This document shows, in pieces, positions 1 to 8,337 of a stretch of 64,000 bases of DNA (within the stretch, counting starts at the first letter, position 1; each line of letters begins with the position of its first letter). A program made the translations under genes and the position numbers. Location of the stretch: positions 310,001-374,000 of the forward strand of contig NZ_JACVVX010000003.1 in the NCBI RefSeq assembly GCF_014534685.1, given 5' to 3'. The notes beneath the pieces are model-generated. The model ran no database searches, was not told the origin of the DNA, and saw nothing but the letters and a program-made list of their open reading frames with translations. Source of the stretch: Oryzicola mucosus. Lineage in GTDB: Bacteria; Pseudomonadota; Alphaproteobacteria; Rhizobiales; Rhizobiaceae.

Positions 1-18
1 GGGTGTGTGCGGAGCATC

Positions 19-918
19 ATGACCGAGACCGCCTCGCCCGACCGCAAAAAAACCAACCGTGAAGGCGTGTTGTGGGTGCTGGCCGACATGGTGCTGGTGT
101 CGGGTGGGATGACGGCGTTGGTAAAGGCGCAGGGCATCACCTATCCCGCCTTTCAACTCGTCTTCATCCGTTCGCTGATCGGGCTGATGTTCATCCTGCC
201 GCTGATCTGGCGGCATCGCAGCGCCATGCTTGCGGTCAAGCATCCCTGGCAGAACATCTCGCGCATTTCCTGCAACGCCATCGCCTTGACCAGCCAGTTC
301 CTCGCCTACACCATGCTGCCGCTTGTGGTCGTCAACGCCATCAGCTTTTCGCGGCCGCTGATCACCATGGCCATGGCGGTGCTGATGCTGGGCGAAACGG
401 TCACGCGGCTGCGCTGGATCGGTGCCGGGCTTGCTTTCGCCGGGGTGCTTTTCATGCTCGCGCCCGGCGGTGTGGAGTGGAACCTTGGTCTGCTCGCAGT
501 CTTTGCGACGGTCATCTTCGGCTCGCTCGCCATCATCCAGACGCGCATGCTGCGCGACGAAAACACCACCGTGATGATGGTGTTCTACACCGTCGGCCTT
601 GCCGCCATCACAGCGGTTCCCGCGCTTTGGGTCTGGAAGCCGGTTGCCGCTATGGACTGGATCCCGCTGCTCGCCATCGGCTTTCTGGCGCAGGCGGGGC
701 AATACTGCTTCCTGCGTGCATACCGCATGGCCGACGCCAGCGTGCTCGCTCCCATCGGTTATCTCTCGATTGTCGTGGTCACCGTCAGCGGCTATCTGTT
801 CTTCGACGAGGTGCCCGAACCGCGAATCGTGGTGGGCGCCGTTGTGGTCCTGGCAGCGTTGCAGGCAACTGCATGGCTGGAACGGCGACGCGAACAACGA
901 GCAGCGGCAGAACGTTAA
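19..918 (+). CDS. DMT-superfamily (EamA) membrane transporter
   Basis: Predicted inner-membrane transporter of about 300 residues, the usual length for the drug/metabolite transporter superfamily. The protein is hydrophobic along its whole length and consists of two EamA-like halves (roughly residues 17-145 and 155-285), each with about five membrane segments. The second half opens with a helix containing the GSLAIIQTRML stretch. The start at 19 is preceded by GGAG at 11-14; an in-frame GTG at 7 has no ribosome site. Substrate cannot be read from sequence; family members export amino acids, nucleosides or drugs. It stands alone before the toxin-antitoxin pair, and nothing upstream is visible because the window begins here. 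Confidence 0.85.
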   Translation: MTETASPDRKKTNREGVLWVLADMVLVSGGMTALVKAQGITYPAFQLVFIRSLIGLMFILPLIWRHRSAMLAVKHPWQNISRISCNAIALTSQFLAYTMLPLVVVNAISFSRPLITMAMAVLMLGETVTRLRWIGAGLAFAGVLFMLAPGGVEWNLGLLAVFATVIFGSLAIIQTRMLRDENTTVMMVFYTVGLAAITAVPALWVWKPVAAMDWIPLLAIGFLAQAGQYCFLRAYRMADASVLAPIGYLSIVVVTVSGYLFFDEVPEPRIVVGAVVVLAALQATAWLERRREQRAAAER

Positions 919-973
919 TAGCCTCCCTCTATTTCATTGCAGATCAACACCATCCAGTTGCTTCTAGGCCAAC

Positions 974-1001
974 TTGCAAAAGTCCAGATTTGGACTATAT
1001 T
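974..1001 (+). promoter_or_regulatory. Toxin-antitoxin promoter with palindromic operator in the spacer
   Basis: TTGCAA (974-979) and TATATT (996-1001) form a sigma-70-like -35/-10 pair with a 16-bp spacer. The spacer is almost exactly filled by a perfect inverted repeat, AGTCCA-GATT-TGGACT (981-996). A third half site TGGAC lies at 1009-1013. An operator in this position suits autorepression by the Xre-type antitoxin encoded just downstream. The link to that protein is inference. Confidence 0.6.
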
Positions 1002-1027
1002 CTGTTTTTGGACGAATGGAGTTGGTG

Positions 1028-1555
1028 ATGCCAACCAGACAAGCAGCAGCGTTGCGAGAGATTGAGAGCGGTCCCGCGACTCTCGACGCCTCGCGCTTTT
1101 CCGCCGTCAACCGGCGTCGGCTGAGCGCCCCTGCCCTGCGAACCTTTCTTGCCATCGCCGATCTATGGGGACTGGACGAACAGCAGCGGCTGCTCATTCT
1201 CGGCCTGCCGTCGCGCTCAACCTATTACAATTGGGTCAAGGCGGTGCGCGAACATCGTGACGTCACGCTCGACGTGGACGTTCTGCTGCGCATTTCGGCT
1301 GTCTTCGGCATTCATCAGGCGCTCGGCGTGTTGCATGCGACCGAAGCTGCCGGCGTGAACTGGCTGAAAACGCCACACGGCGCCACGATCTTTGGCGGAC
1401 AGCAACCCTTGCGGCTGGTGACCTCGGGCACGCAGGATGGGCTGATGACGGTTCGCCGGTTCCTCGATGCCGCGCGCGGCGGTCTTTATATGCCGCCCAA
1501 CGAAGCAGACGAGGGCTTTACGCCCTATACCGATGCGGATTTGATCGTCTCTTGA
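1028..1555 (+). CDS. Xre/MbcA/ParS-family antitoxin
   Basis: Antitoxin of a Res/Xre type II toxin-antitoxin module. The N-terminal half (about residues 30-80) is an Xre-like helical DNA-binding region. The C-terminal part carries the MbcA/ParS toxin-binding pattern: NWLKTPHGATIFGG, then PLRLVTSGTQDGL and a helix ending FLDAARGG. Length is 175 residues. I chose ATG 1028 (GGAG at 1018-1021) over ATG 1016 and TTG 974 because the likely -35 element occupies 974-979 and transcription would begin near 1008. The stop codon overlaps the toxin start (TTGA, 1552-1555), implying translational coupling. Expected role: dimeric autorepressor that blocks the toxin active site. Confidence 0.82.
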   Translation: MPTRQAAALREIESGPATLDASRFSAVNRRRLSAPALRTFLAIADLWGLDEQQRLLILGLPSRSTYYNWVKAVREHRDVTLDVDVLLRISAVFGIHQALGVLHATEAAGVNWLKTPHGATIFGGQQPLRLVTSGTQDGLMTVRRFLDAARGGLYMPPNEADEGFTPYTDADLIVS

Positions 1556-2211
1556 AACTGTCGCCTGCCCCGCAGCCGGCCTACCGGCTGATCCCGTCGC
1601 GCTTTCCGCCCATCGGCCTGTTCGATTCGGTCGCCACGGCAGCCGACCTGCAAGCCGTCATGGAACTCGCCGGCTGGACCAACGACCGGCTCGTTTCCGA
1701 ACGGATCGACCGGCTGCCGGAAAGCGAATGGGTGTATGGCCGGCCCAATTCGAGCATCGTCATGGCGACCTTCCTGCATGTCGCCCCCGGCGGCAGCCGC
1801 TTCAACGGGCCTGACCTCGGCGCCTGGTACGCGGCTGCGACGGTGAAGACGGCGATGGTCGAGGTCGCCCACCATATGCGGCGCGAAGCGGTAGCTACCG
1901 GGAGTGCTCAACTGAGCCGGACCTTCCGCACCTACACCGCCACCCTGTCCGGGCGCTTTGTCGACATCCGCGGCGCTGATATGCCCAATGTCTACGATCC
2001 CAAGGATTACACAGCGTCGCAGCGCTTCGGCGAAGCCGTGCGCGCCGATGGCGACGACGGCATCCTGTTCGACAGCGTTCGCCTTGCCGATGGCATCAAT
2101 GCGGTGGCCTACCGGCCGAGCAAGATCCTCAATGTGCTGCAGGCCGATCATTACGAGATCACCGTGCAGGCCGCGTCCAAACAGATCCACGCGCGACTGC
2201 TGACAAGCTAG
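1552..2211 (+). CDS. RES-domain toxin (NAD-degrading family)
   Basis: Toxin partner of the preceding antitoxin, 219 residues. It shows the RES-domain pattern: an early arginine in RLIPSRFPP, then SRFNGPDLGAWYAA, TAMVEVAHH with the conserved glutamate, and a C-terminal region ending in a beta-rich segment. Characterised Res toxins are ADP-ribosyltransferase-like folds that deplete cellular NAD+. The start is an unusual TTG overlapping the antitoxin stop by four bases, which would keep toxin translation low and coupled. The next gene lies on the other strand and converges, so the module is a self-contained two-gene unit. Confidence 0.83.
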   Translation: MKLSPAPQPAYRLIPSRFPPIGLFDSVATAADLQAVMELAGWTNDRLVSERIDRLPESEWVYGRPNSSIVMATFLHVAPGGSRFNGPDLGAWYAAATVKTAMVEVAHHMRREAVATGSAQLSRTFRTYTATLSGRFVDIRGADMPNVYDPKDYTASQRFGEAVRADGDDGILFDSVRLADGINAVAYRPSKILNVLQADHYEITVQAASKQIHARLLTS

Positions 2212-3536
2212 ACGCCAGTGGTCGGCCTGTGGCGGGTCCCGTCGATGAAACGCTCGTAGCGAAACGGTTTCGGATCGACCAGAGGCGTGTCGCCCGTCAC
2301 CAGATCGGCAACAAGACGGCCCGCGGCCGGCCCGATGCCGAAGCCATGGCCGGAAAACCCCGTTGAAATGACAAGACCGGGGACCGATTCGACCGGCGCG
2401 ATGACCGGAACGGCGTCGGGCGTGGCATCGATATAGCCCGCCCAGCGCTGCACGAGCGGAACGCCTTTCAGGAAAGGAAACACTGCCTCCATGTTCGACC
2501 GGGCGCGCTGCAGAAGCTTGGCATCGGGCGCGGGGTCGAGCGTCCGGTTGGCTTCATAGACGCTCTGCTCGCCGCCGGTCGCAGGCAGCAGTCCGGCATG
2601 GCCGTTCAGGAACGGCGTGCCAAAACGCAGGCCGACATCGCGCCAGTTGCCTTTCAGCAGCGGCAGGAAATCGCCGAGGAAACGGAAGCTCGCCGGAACG
2701 ATGTCGTGATAATTGGTCCTGCCATCGGCGATGGTGTATCCGCCGTCCAGCCTCTTTCTGTAGGCGTAGCCGTTTGCCCAGGCCGCACCGTCCGGCCCGC
2801 CCTCGACAGGTGCTGTGCGCATCACCGAGGCGCGCACCGTCAGCTGCGGCATGCGTAAGCCGAGATCGGCGCACAACCGGCTTGACCAAGCACCGCCCGC
2901 GATGACCACGGCCGTCGCGCGGATGGTGCCCTGCTCCGTGACGACACCGCTGACCCGCCCGGCCTGCCGTTCGATGCTGCGAACCGCGCAGTTCTGCACG
3001 ATTTTGGCGCCCGCGCGTTGCGCTGCCTTGGCGATGGCTGGTGCGGCCTTTTGCGGTTCCGCACGACCGTCGCTTTCCGTGTAGAGCGCTGCCTTGTAGC
3101 CGCGCTGCCCACCGGGCAGAAGCGCCGCCAGCTCCCTGCCTTCGATGATCCGGCTGTCGAGGGCAAAATCGCCGGCACGGCGCAGCCAATCCTGGTTGTG
3201 GGCTATGTCGGTGTCGGTTTCGCTGAGATACAGGATGCCCGAACGGCGGAAGCCGACATCCTCGCCGACCGTCTGCTCCATGCCGTCCCACAGCTTCAGC
3301 GCCTCAACGACGAGCGGCAGTTCGCGCGGGTCGCGGCCCATGCGCCGGCACCACCCCCAATTGCGGCTGGACTGTTCGCCCGCGACATGGCCCTTCTCGC
3401 ACAGCACGACGGACACGCCTCGCCGGGCTAGAAACAAAGCCGTGCTGACGCCGATGATGCCACCGCCGATGATGACCACATCGGCCGATTGAGGAATGCC
3501 CCCCGCAGCCGGCACTGGATCGACGGGAGGTCCCAT
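2208..3536 (-). CDS. FAD-dependent amino-acid/amine oxidoreductase (DAO family)
   Basis: Cytoplasmic flavoprotein of 442 residues in the D-amino-acid oxidase/sarcosine oxidase (DAO) family. The Rossmann FAD motif GGGIIG is at residues 24-29, followed by an acidic residue closing the second strand (LCEKG). The EQSSRNWGW motif after it is typical of the D-amino-acid dehydrogenase-like branch. The C-terminal half holds the substrate cap and a second FAD contact (STGFSGHGFGIGPAAG). The start at 3536 has GGAG eight bases upstream; a longer reading to 3671 crosses the divergent regulatory region and is rejected. It is divergent from the nucleoside hydrolase/TetR unit. Probable reaction: oxidation of an amine or D-amino acid to an imine; substrate unknown. 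Confidence 0.82.
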   Translation of the reverse strand: MGPPVDPVPAAGGIPQSADVVIIGGGIIGVSTALFLARRGVSVVLCEKGHVAGEQSSRNWGWCRRMGRDPRELPLVVEALKLWDGMEQTVGEDVGFRRSGILYLSETDTDIAHNQDWLRRAGDFALDSRIIEGRELAALLPGGQRGYKAALYTESDGRAEPQKAAPAIAKAAQRAGAKIVQNCAVRSIERQAGRVSGVVTEQGTIRATAVVIAGGAWSSRLCADLGLRMPQLTVRASVMRTAPVEGGPDGAAWANGYAYRKRLDGGYTIADGRTNYHDIVPASFRFLGDFLPLLKGNWRDVGLRFGTPFLNGHAGLLPATGGEQSVYEANRTLDPAPDAKLLQRARSNMEAVFPFLKGVPLVQRWAGYIDATPDAVPVIAPVESVPGLVISTGFSGHGFGIGPAAGRLVADLVTGDTPLVDPKPFRYERFIDGTRHRPTTGV

Positions 3537-3587
3537 CCGCACATCTCCACACCCATAAAACGGGATTCGCGACCCCTTGAAAATACA

Positions 3588-3601
3588 ATACAGTGCTGTA
3601 T
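3588..3601. promoter_or_regulatory. Palindromic operator between divergent oxidoreductase and nucleoside hydrolase
   Basis: A perfect inverted repeat ATACAG-TG-CTGTAT lies in the 134-bp gap between the divergent FAD oxidoreductase and nucleoside hydrolase genes. It is A/T-richer than its surroundings. The adjacent TetR-family gene (4617-5225) is the obvious candidate ligand; this assignment is inference from position and symmetry. Confidence 0.5.
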
Positions 3602-3670
3602 GGTTTTTAGAAAGAGCCTGGCTTTTCCCGCGAGCCGGCAAAACAGCGAACATGGGGACTGCGACAGACA

Positions 3671-4612
3671 ATGCCGCCGCGCAAGATCATCATCGACACC
3701 GATCCCGGCCAGGACGACGCGTTTGCGATTCTGTTCGCGCTCGGCTCGCCGGAGCTTGAAGTGGTCGCGCTGACGGCGGTCGGCGGCAATGTCCCGCTGG
3801 CGCTGACGGCGCGCAATTGCCAGCAACTGGTTGAGCTCGCAGGCCGTACCGACATTCCCGTCTATGCCGGCTGCTCGCGGCCGATGGTCAAGCCGTTGAA
3901 GACGGCGGAATATGTGCACGGCCCCACCGGCATCGACGGCTGCGTGCTGCCCGAGCCGTCGAAACCGTTGCAGGACATGCATGCGGTGAATTTTCTGGTC
4001 GAGGCGCTGATGACGGCGCCCGAAGGCGAACTGACTGTTTGCACGCTTGGGCCGATGACCAATCTCGGCATGGCCATGGTGATGGAACCGCGCATCATCC
4101 CCCGCATCCGCGAGGTCGTGCTGATGGGCGGCGGTTTCTTCGAAGGCGGCAACGCCACGCCAGCGGCGGAATTCAACATCTGGGTCGATCCGCATGCCGC
4201 CCATGTCGTGTTCGATTCGGGCGCGCCGGTGACGATGGCCTCCATCGACTGCACCTACACCGCGCAGATGACTCCGGAATGGCTGCAGTCGTTGCGTGCT
4301 CTGGGTACGCGCTCGGCCGTCGAGGCCGCCAACATGGCCGATTTCTACCGCAAATACGGCTCACACAAGTTCCCCACAGAGGCGCGGCCGATCCACGACG
4401 CCTGCGTCACCGGATATCTGCTGGCGCCGCATCTTTATGAACGCAAGCAGTGCAACGTGACCATCGAACTGATGTCTCCCGAGACGATAGGCATGACGGT
4501 GGTTGACTGGTGGGACGTTACCGGTCGCCGCAAGAACTGCAACGTGTTGCGGCGGATCGATGCGGATGGGTTCTTCGCCCTGATGCTCGATCGTTTCGCC
4601 AACCTGCCCTGA
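3671..4612 (+). CDS. Nucleoside hydrolase (IunH/URH1 family)
   Basis: Inosine-uridine-preferring nucleoside N-ribohydrolase family protein of 313 residues, the normal family length. The calcium-binding DTDPGQDDA motif is at residues 9-17. Further family landmarks are GPMTNLGMA, the GGGFFEGGNATPAAEFNIWVDPHAA block, and a late PIHDACV segment with the conserved histidine and aspartate. It would cleave the N-glycosidic bond of a ribonucleoside or a related N-riboside. The start is the first ATG after the divergent operator. It is followed four bases later by the TetR gene. With an amino-acid-type ABC transporter and an aminotransferase downstream, the true substrate may be an unusual nucleoside-like compound rather than a common nucleoside. 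Confidence 0.88.
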   Translation: MPPRKIIIDTDPGQDDAFAILFALGSPELEVVALTAVGGNVPLALTARNCQQLVELAGRTDIPVYAGCSRPMVKPLKTAEYVHGPTGIDGCVLPEPSKPLQDMHAVNFLVEALMTAPEGELTVCTLGPMTNLGMAMVMEPRIIPRIREVVLMGGGFFEGGNATPAAEFNIWVDPHAAHVVFDSGAPVTMASIDCTYTAQMTPEWLQSLRALGTRSAVEAANMADFYRKYGSHKFPTEARPIHDACVTGYLLAPHLYERKQCNVTIELMSPETIGMTVVDWWDVTGRRKNCNVLRRIDADGFFALMLDRFANLP

Positions 4613-4616
4613 CGTC

Positions 4617-5225
4617 ATGGCCGAAGCGCAACCCAAGAGCCAGCAGAAAGCCCGCTCCGGCGAAGCGCGCAAGACCTTGTCGCGCGAAGCCTGGATCGAT
4701 GCGGCCATCTACGCTCTGGAACGCAAGGGCATTGCCAACGTCAAGATCGACCACCTGTCGCGCCAGCTGAAAGTTACCCGCGGCAGTTTCTACTTTCATT
4801 TCAAGAACCTGAAGGATTTGCTTAACAGCCTTCTCATCGAGTGGCGGCAACGCAATTGCGCGCCGTTCCGGGCTCTGGCGGTCGAGACGGTGACGGACGG
4901 GCAGGCTTATTTCGATGCCGTCACCGGCGTCTGGATCCGTGAAGACCCGTTCAGCCCGAAACTCGACCTCGCCATACGCGATTGGGCGCGCAGTTCGGCA
5001 GCCGTGGCGCGTGAGCTTCGCGACCAGGACGACTTCCGCATGGAACTGTTGGTCAAGGCGTTCGCAGCTTTAGGATACGACAGAGATGAAAGCCTGATCC
5101 GCGCCCGCGTCACCTACTTCCAGCAGATCGGCTACTACACCACCCATTTCAAGGAACCGCCCACCGAACGAAAGCGGTTCCGGACCCTCTACACCAAGAT
5201 CCTGATCGGCCCTGCCTACCGCTGA
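4617..5225 (+). CDS. TetR-family transcriptional regulator
   Basis: 202-residue regulator. The N-terminal region (about residues 20-70) contains a TetR helix-turn-helix ending in the characteristic TRGSFYFHFKNLKDLL stretch. The remainder is helical ligand-binding and dimerisation domain without a recognisable ligand signature. It starts four bases after the nucleoside hydrolase and is followed 17 bases later by the aminotransferase, so it is embedded in the operon it probably controls. The perfect palindrome at 3588-3601 is a suitable target. Likely a repressor released by a pathway intermediate (inference). Confidence 0.87.
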   Translation: MAEAQPKSQQKARSGEARKTLSREAWIDAAIYALERKGIANVKIDHLSRQLKVTRGSFYFHFKNLKDLLNSLLIEWRQRNCAPFRALAVETVTDGQAYFDAVTGVWIREDPFSPKLDLAIRDWARSSAAVARELRDQDDFRMELLVKAFAALGYDRDESLIRARVTYFQQIGYYTTHFKEPPTERKRFRTLYTKILIGPAYR

Positions 5226-5242
5226 CGATTGCGAGGACCAAG

Positions 5243-6343
5243 ATGTCATTGCCCGTGCCCTATCTCTCCGCAAAGACGCTGACGGTGGTCAAGTCGATCG
5301 ACACGTCCGGTGCCGCGCGCGTGGTCAATCTCGGCCTCAACGAAAGCTGGCTCGGACCCGCCCCCGGTGTGGTCGACGCGCTGCAGCGCACTGCTGCCGA
5401 CGTGCACCGCTATGCCGATCCGGCGTGCAGCACGATGCGCATGGCCATCGGCCGCCAGTTCGGGCTCGATCCTGCCCGCATCGTCTGCGGCAACGGCTCG
5501 GAGGAGTTGCTCGATGCCATCGGCCGCGTCTACGCACGCGCTGGCGACGAGATCCTGTTTCCGGCCTACTCCTTCCTGCAATTCGCCATCGTCGCTTACC
5601 GCATCGGCGCCAGGGCGGTGGAATCGCCGCTCGGGCCGGACTTTTCCGTCGACATCGACGCGCTGCTCGCCGCGGTGACGCCGGCAACGCGCGTCGTCTT
5701 CCTCGCCAATCCTAACAACCCGACCGGCGTTGCCGTTCCAATGGAAGAGGTTGCGCGGCTGGCGCGGGAGCTGCCGTCCAACATCGTTCTTGTGCTCGAT
5801 TGCGCTTATGCAGAATATGTCGACCCCGCAGATGGCGCCGAAGCCTTCGCGATCGCCGACCGCCACCCCAATGTCGTGGTCACGCGCACCTTCTCCAAGG
5901 CCTATGGCATGGCGTCCGCCCGAGCCGGATGGGGCTACGGCCATTCGGCTGTCGTCACCGCCCTCAACAATGTGCGCGGCATTGGCAACGTCAACGGCAT
6001 GGCGCAGGCCGCAGCAACCGTGGCGATAGCGCAGCAGGACTTCATCGCCACCGTGCGTGAGCGCACCGCCGAAGGCCGCCGCCATCTCGAACAGGGGCTG
6101 ATTGCGCTCGGTTTCGAGGTCGCCCCAAGCGAGGCGAACTTCGCCTTTGCCAGATTGCCCGGCGCAGACGCCGGCTGGGCGGCGGCGACCGTGCTTCGGC
6201 TCGCCAAGCGCGGCTACGTCATTCGTTCGAACGAGGATTACGGCCTGCCTGAATGGCTGCGCATCTCCATCGGCGACACGGCCGATATCGATGCGTTGCT
6301 GGAACTAATGCGACAGGAACTGCCGATGCGCGCTTCGGCATGA
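5243..6343 (+). CDS. Class I/II PLP aminotransferase, histidinol-phosphate aminotransferase-like
   Basis: Pyridoxal-phosphate aminotransferase of 366 residues resembling HisC. Landmarks are the NGSEELLDAI cofactor-phosphate region, the FLANPNNPTGVAVP block, LDCAYAEYVD, and the Schiff-base lysine K219 in TRTFSKAYGMASARAGW. A C-terminal RISIGDTADIDALL segment supplies the carboxylate-binding arginine. The SD GAGGA lies seven bases before the start. The gene is in a catabolic or transport operon rather than a histidine operon, so transamination of another amino acid or amino-alcohol phosphate is more likely than histidine synthesis. Confidence 0.85.
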   Translation: MSLPVPYLSAKTLTVVKSIDTSGAARVVNLGLNESWLGPAPGVVDALQRTAADVHRYADPACSTMRMAIGRQFGLDPARIVCGNGSEELLDAIGRVYARAGDEILFPAYSFLQFAIVAYRIGARAVESPLGPDFSVDIDALLAAVTPATRVVFLANPNNPTGVAVPMEEVARLARELPSNIVLVLDCAYAEYVDPADGAEAFAIADRHPNVVVTRTFSKAYGMASARAGWGYGHSAVVTALNNVRGIGNVNGMAQAAATVAIAQQDFIATVRERTAEGRRHLEQGLIALGFEVAPSEANFAFARLPGADAGWAAATVLRLAKRGYVIRSNEDYGLPEWLRISIGDTADIDALLELMRQELPMRASA

Positions 6344-6359
6344 TGCCTAGATTCAATAG

Positions 6360-6394
6360 CCTAGAGCGTCCGTTCGGACGCACGGCGCGCTAGG
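6360..6394. repeat. Nested palindromic element downstream of aminotransferase gene
   Basis: Outer arms CCTAG...CTAGG (6360-6364 and 6390-6394) enclose a strong hairpin GCGTCCG-TT-CGGACGC (6366-6381). There is no T-tract, so it is not a clear intrinsic terminator. Short elements of this kind are common in intergenic regions of rhizobial relatives; copy number elsewhere cannot be judged here. Confidence 0.45.
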
Positions 6395-6494
6395 AATGCG
6401 AGGCTGGATCGAACCAGACACGGGAACACGTATCGGCAGGATGGATATGCCGGTGCGGAAATTGAAAATGACTTCAAACAATGAGGAGGCTCTC

Positions 6495-7361
6495 TTGACC
6501 TATCTGACATCCAAACTGCGCCACGCGGCGTTCGCTCTCACCACAGCCGCCGTTCTCGGCGGCGCGGGCATCGCCAATGCGGCGGAATTGCCAAAATCGC
6601 CTGAAGTGGCGGAAACCGGCAAGCTGCTCATCGCCAACACGCTGGAATATGCGCCGTTTGAATTCATCGCCGAAGACGGCAAACCGGTCGGCATCAACAT
6701 CGAACTGGCCCAGGAAACTGCCAAGCTGCTCGGCGCCGAGTTCGAAGTCACCCGCATCCCCTTTCCCTCGATGATCCCCGGCCTCGCCGCCGGCCGTTTC
6801 AAGGTCGCCTGGGAAACCTTCGCAGCGACCGAAGAGCGGCTGAAACAGGTCGATTTCGTCATGTTCATCAAGTCGGGCATCGTCGCTTCGACCACGCCGG
6901 ACAAGGCTGAGTCCTTCAAGGGTGAGAACAATCTCTGCGGCAAGCGCCTGGGTGTCATCGGCGGCGCGGTGTCGGATTTCATTGCCGACCGCGTCAATGA
7001 GGAATGCAAGACCAAGGGCCTGCCGGAACTGACCAAGAGCGTGTTCCCCGAAGGCAAGGATATCATCCAGGCCGTGCTGTCCGACCGCATCGATGCGCGT
7101 CTCGACGATGCGACGGCCTCGGGCTATTTCGAGGTGACCAGCAAGGGTCAGCTCGTCGTCGTGCCTGGGCTCTATGACGTCGCGCCGCTCGGCATCGCGA
7201 TCCCCAAGGGCGACAAGGAGACAGCCGAAATGCTGCGCGCCGCACTCGAGGAACTGATCAAGAACGGCACCTACAAGGCGATCATGGAAAAATACGGCAT
7301 GACCAGCGCCATGATCGAAGAGGCCTATGTCGTCGACGCCGCCGACAAGATCCGCAAATAA
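6495..7361 (+). CDS. Polar amino-acid ABC transporter, periplasmic binding protein (SBP family 3)
   Basis: Extracellular solute-binding protein family 3. I place the start at TTG 6495: it has a GAGGAGG ribosome site (6483-6489) five bases upstream and yields a 288-residue protein with a textbook signal peptide (KLRHAAFALTTAAVLGGAG) cleaved after ANA-A. Longer ATG starts at 6396, 6444 or 6450 put 15-33 hydrophilic residues in front of that signal. The mature domain has the family pattern LEYAPFEFIAEDGKPVGINIE, typical of amino-acid binders, and two lobes. It is followed by a hairpin and then by permease and ATPase genes, forming a complete importer. Ligand unknown; polar amino acid or related compound. 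Confidence 0.85.
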   Translation: MTYLTSKLRHAAFALTTAAVLGGAGIANAAELPKSPEVAETGKLLIANTLEYAPFEFIAEDGKPVGINIELAQETAKLLGAEFEVTRIPFPSMIPGLAAGRFKVAWETFAATEERLKQVDFVMFIKSGIVASTTPDKAESFKGENNLCGKRLGVIGGAVSDFIADRVNEECKTKGLPELTKSVFPEGKDIIQAVLSDRIDARLDDATASGYFEVTSKGQLVVVPGLYDVAPLGIAIPKGDKETAEMLRAALEELIKNGTYKAIMEKYGMTSAMIEEAYVVDAADKIRK

Positions 7362-7371
7362 TGCGACTGGC

Positions 7372-7393
7372 CGGCAAGGTTCACGCCTTGCCG
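7372..7393 (+). terminator. Intercistronic hairpin between binding-protein and permease genes
   Basis: An 8-bp stem CGGCAAGG/CCTTGCCG with a 6-base loop sits just after the binding-protein stop codon and before the permease ribosome site. The following T-run is short and displaced. It is more likely a processing/stability element or partial attenuator, giving excess binding protein over permease, than a full terminator. Confidence 0.5.
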
Positions 7394-7416
7394 CCCAATT
7401 TTTCGAGGACGGCTCC

Positions 7417-8337
7417 ATGAGCAGGGCAGAAACCCAAACGCCGGTCGAGGATCTCGTCGTCGTGCCGATCCGCCATTACGGGCTCTGGATCGGCACCGCG
7501 ATCACGCTGGTCCTGTTTTACATCGTGGCCAAGGCGTTGGCGACGAACCCGGCCTTCGACTGGCCGACGGTGGGCAAATATCTATTCCACCCCTCCATCA
7601 TGCGCGGCCTCGGGCAGACCTTGCTCCTGACGGTCATCATCATGACGCTGTCGGTGATCATCGGCGCAATCGTTGCCATCATGCGTCTGTCGCCGAGTAA
7701 GATTCTCAACGCATTTGCCGGCGCCTATGTGTGGTTCTTCCGTGGCGCTCCGGCGCTGATCCAGCTGATTTTCTGGTTCAACCTGTCGCTGGTGGTGCGC
7801 GAGATATCGCTGACCCTGCCCTTCCTCGGCACGCTGTTTTCGCTCCGGACCAACGACTTCATGACGCCTTTCGTGGCGGCGGTGATTGCGCTGTCATTGC
7901 ATGAGGCGGGCTATATGGCCGAGATCGTGCGCGCCGGCATCAAGTCGGTTCCCGGCGGCCAGGCGGAGGCCGCGGGAAGCCTGGGCATGAACCGGCGGCT
8001 GGTGCTGCGCCGCATTACCTTGCCGCAGGCGATGCGCTTCATCGTGCCGCCCACCGGCAATGAGACCATCAATCTGCTCAAAACCACCTCGCTGGTCACC
8101 ATCATCGCGGTGGACGACCTGCTCTATGCGGCGCAGAGCATCTATGCCCGCACCTTCGAGACCATCCCGCTGCTGATCGTGGTGGCCTTCTGGTATCTCT
8201 TCGTGGTGACGATCCTGTCGATCGGGCAGCATTACATCGAACAATATTATGGCCGCAGCGACCAGCAACAGGGCGTTTCAAAAAGGCGGTTGATGCAACG
8301 CGTGTTCGGCATCGGACGCATGGCGAGGCCGGCATGA
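7417..8337 (+). CDS. Amino-acid ABC transporter permease
   Basis: Inner-membrane permease of 306 residues of the polar amino-acid (HisMQ/GlnP) type. It has a long first membrane helix (about residues 25-45), then the conserved core beginning [15 protein letters not shown]. The ATPase-contact EAA loop follows ([30 protein letters not shown]). The start at 7417 is preceded by CGAGGA; an upstream in-frame ATG at 7327 lies inside the binding-protein gene. Only one permease gene is present, so the channel is probably a homodimer. It overlaps the ATPase gene by four bases (ATGA). Confidence 0.88.
   Translation: MSRAETQTPVEDLVVVPIRHYGLWIGTAITLVLFYIVAKALATNPAFDWPTVGKYLFHPSIMRGLGQTLLLTVIIMTLSVIIGAIVAIMRLSPSKILNAFAGAYVWFFRGAPALIQLIFWFNLSLVVREISLTLPFLGTLFSLRTNDFMTPFVAAVIALSLHEAGYMAEIVRAGIKSVPGGQAEAAGSLGMNRRLVLRRITLPQAMRFIVPPTGNETINLLKTTSLVTIIAVDDLLYAAQSIYARTFETIPLLIVVAFWYLFVVTILSIGQHYIEQYYGRSDQQQGVSKRRLMQRVFGIGRMARPA

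Noticed and set aside
974-1027. TTG 974 as the antitoxin start
   Set aside because: This position coincides with the likely -35 hexamer and the transcript would begin after it; ATG 1028 has GGAG.
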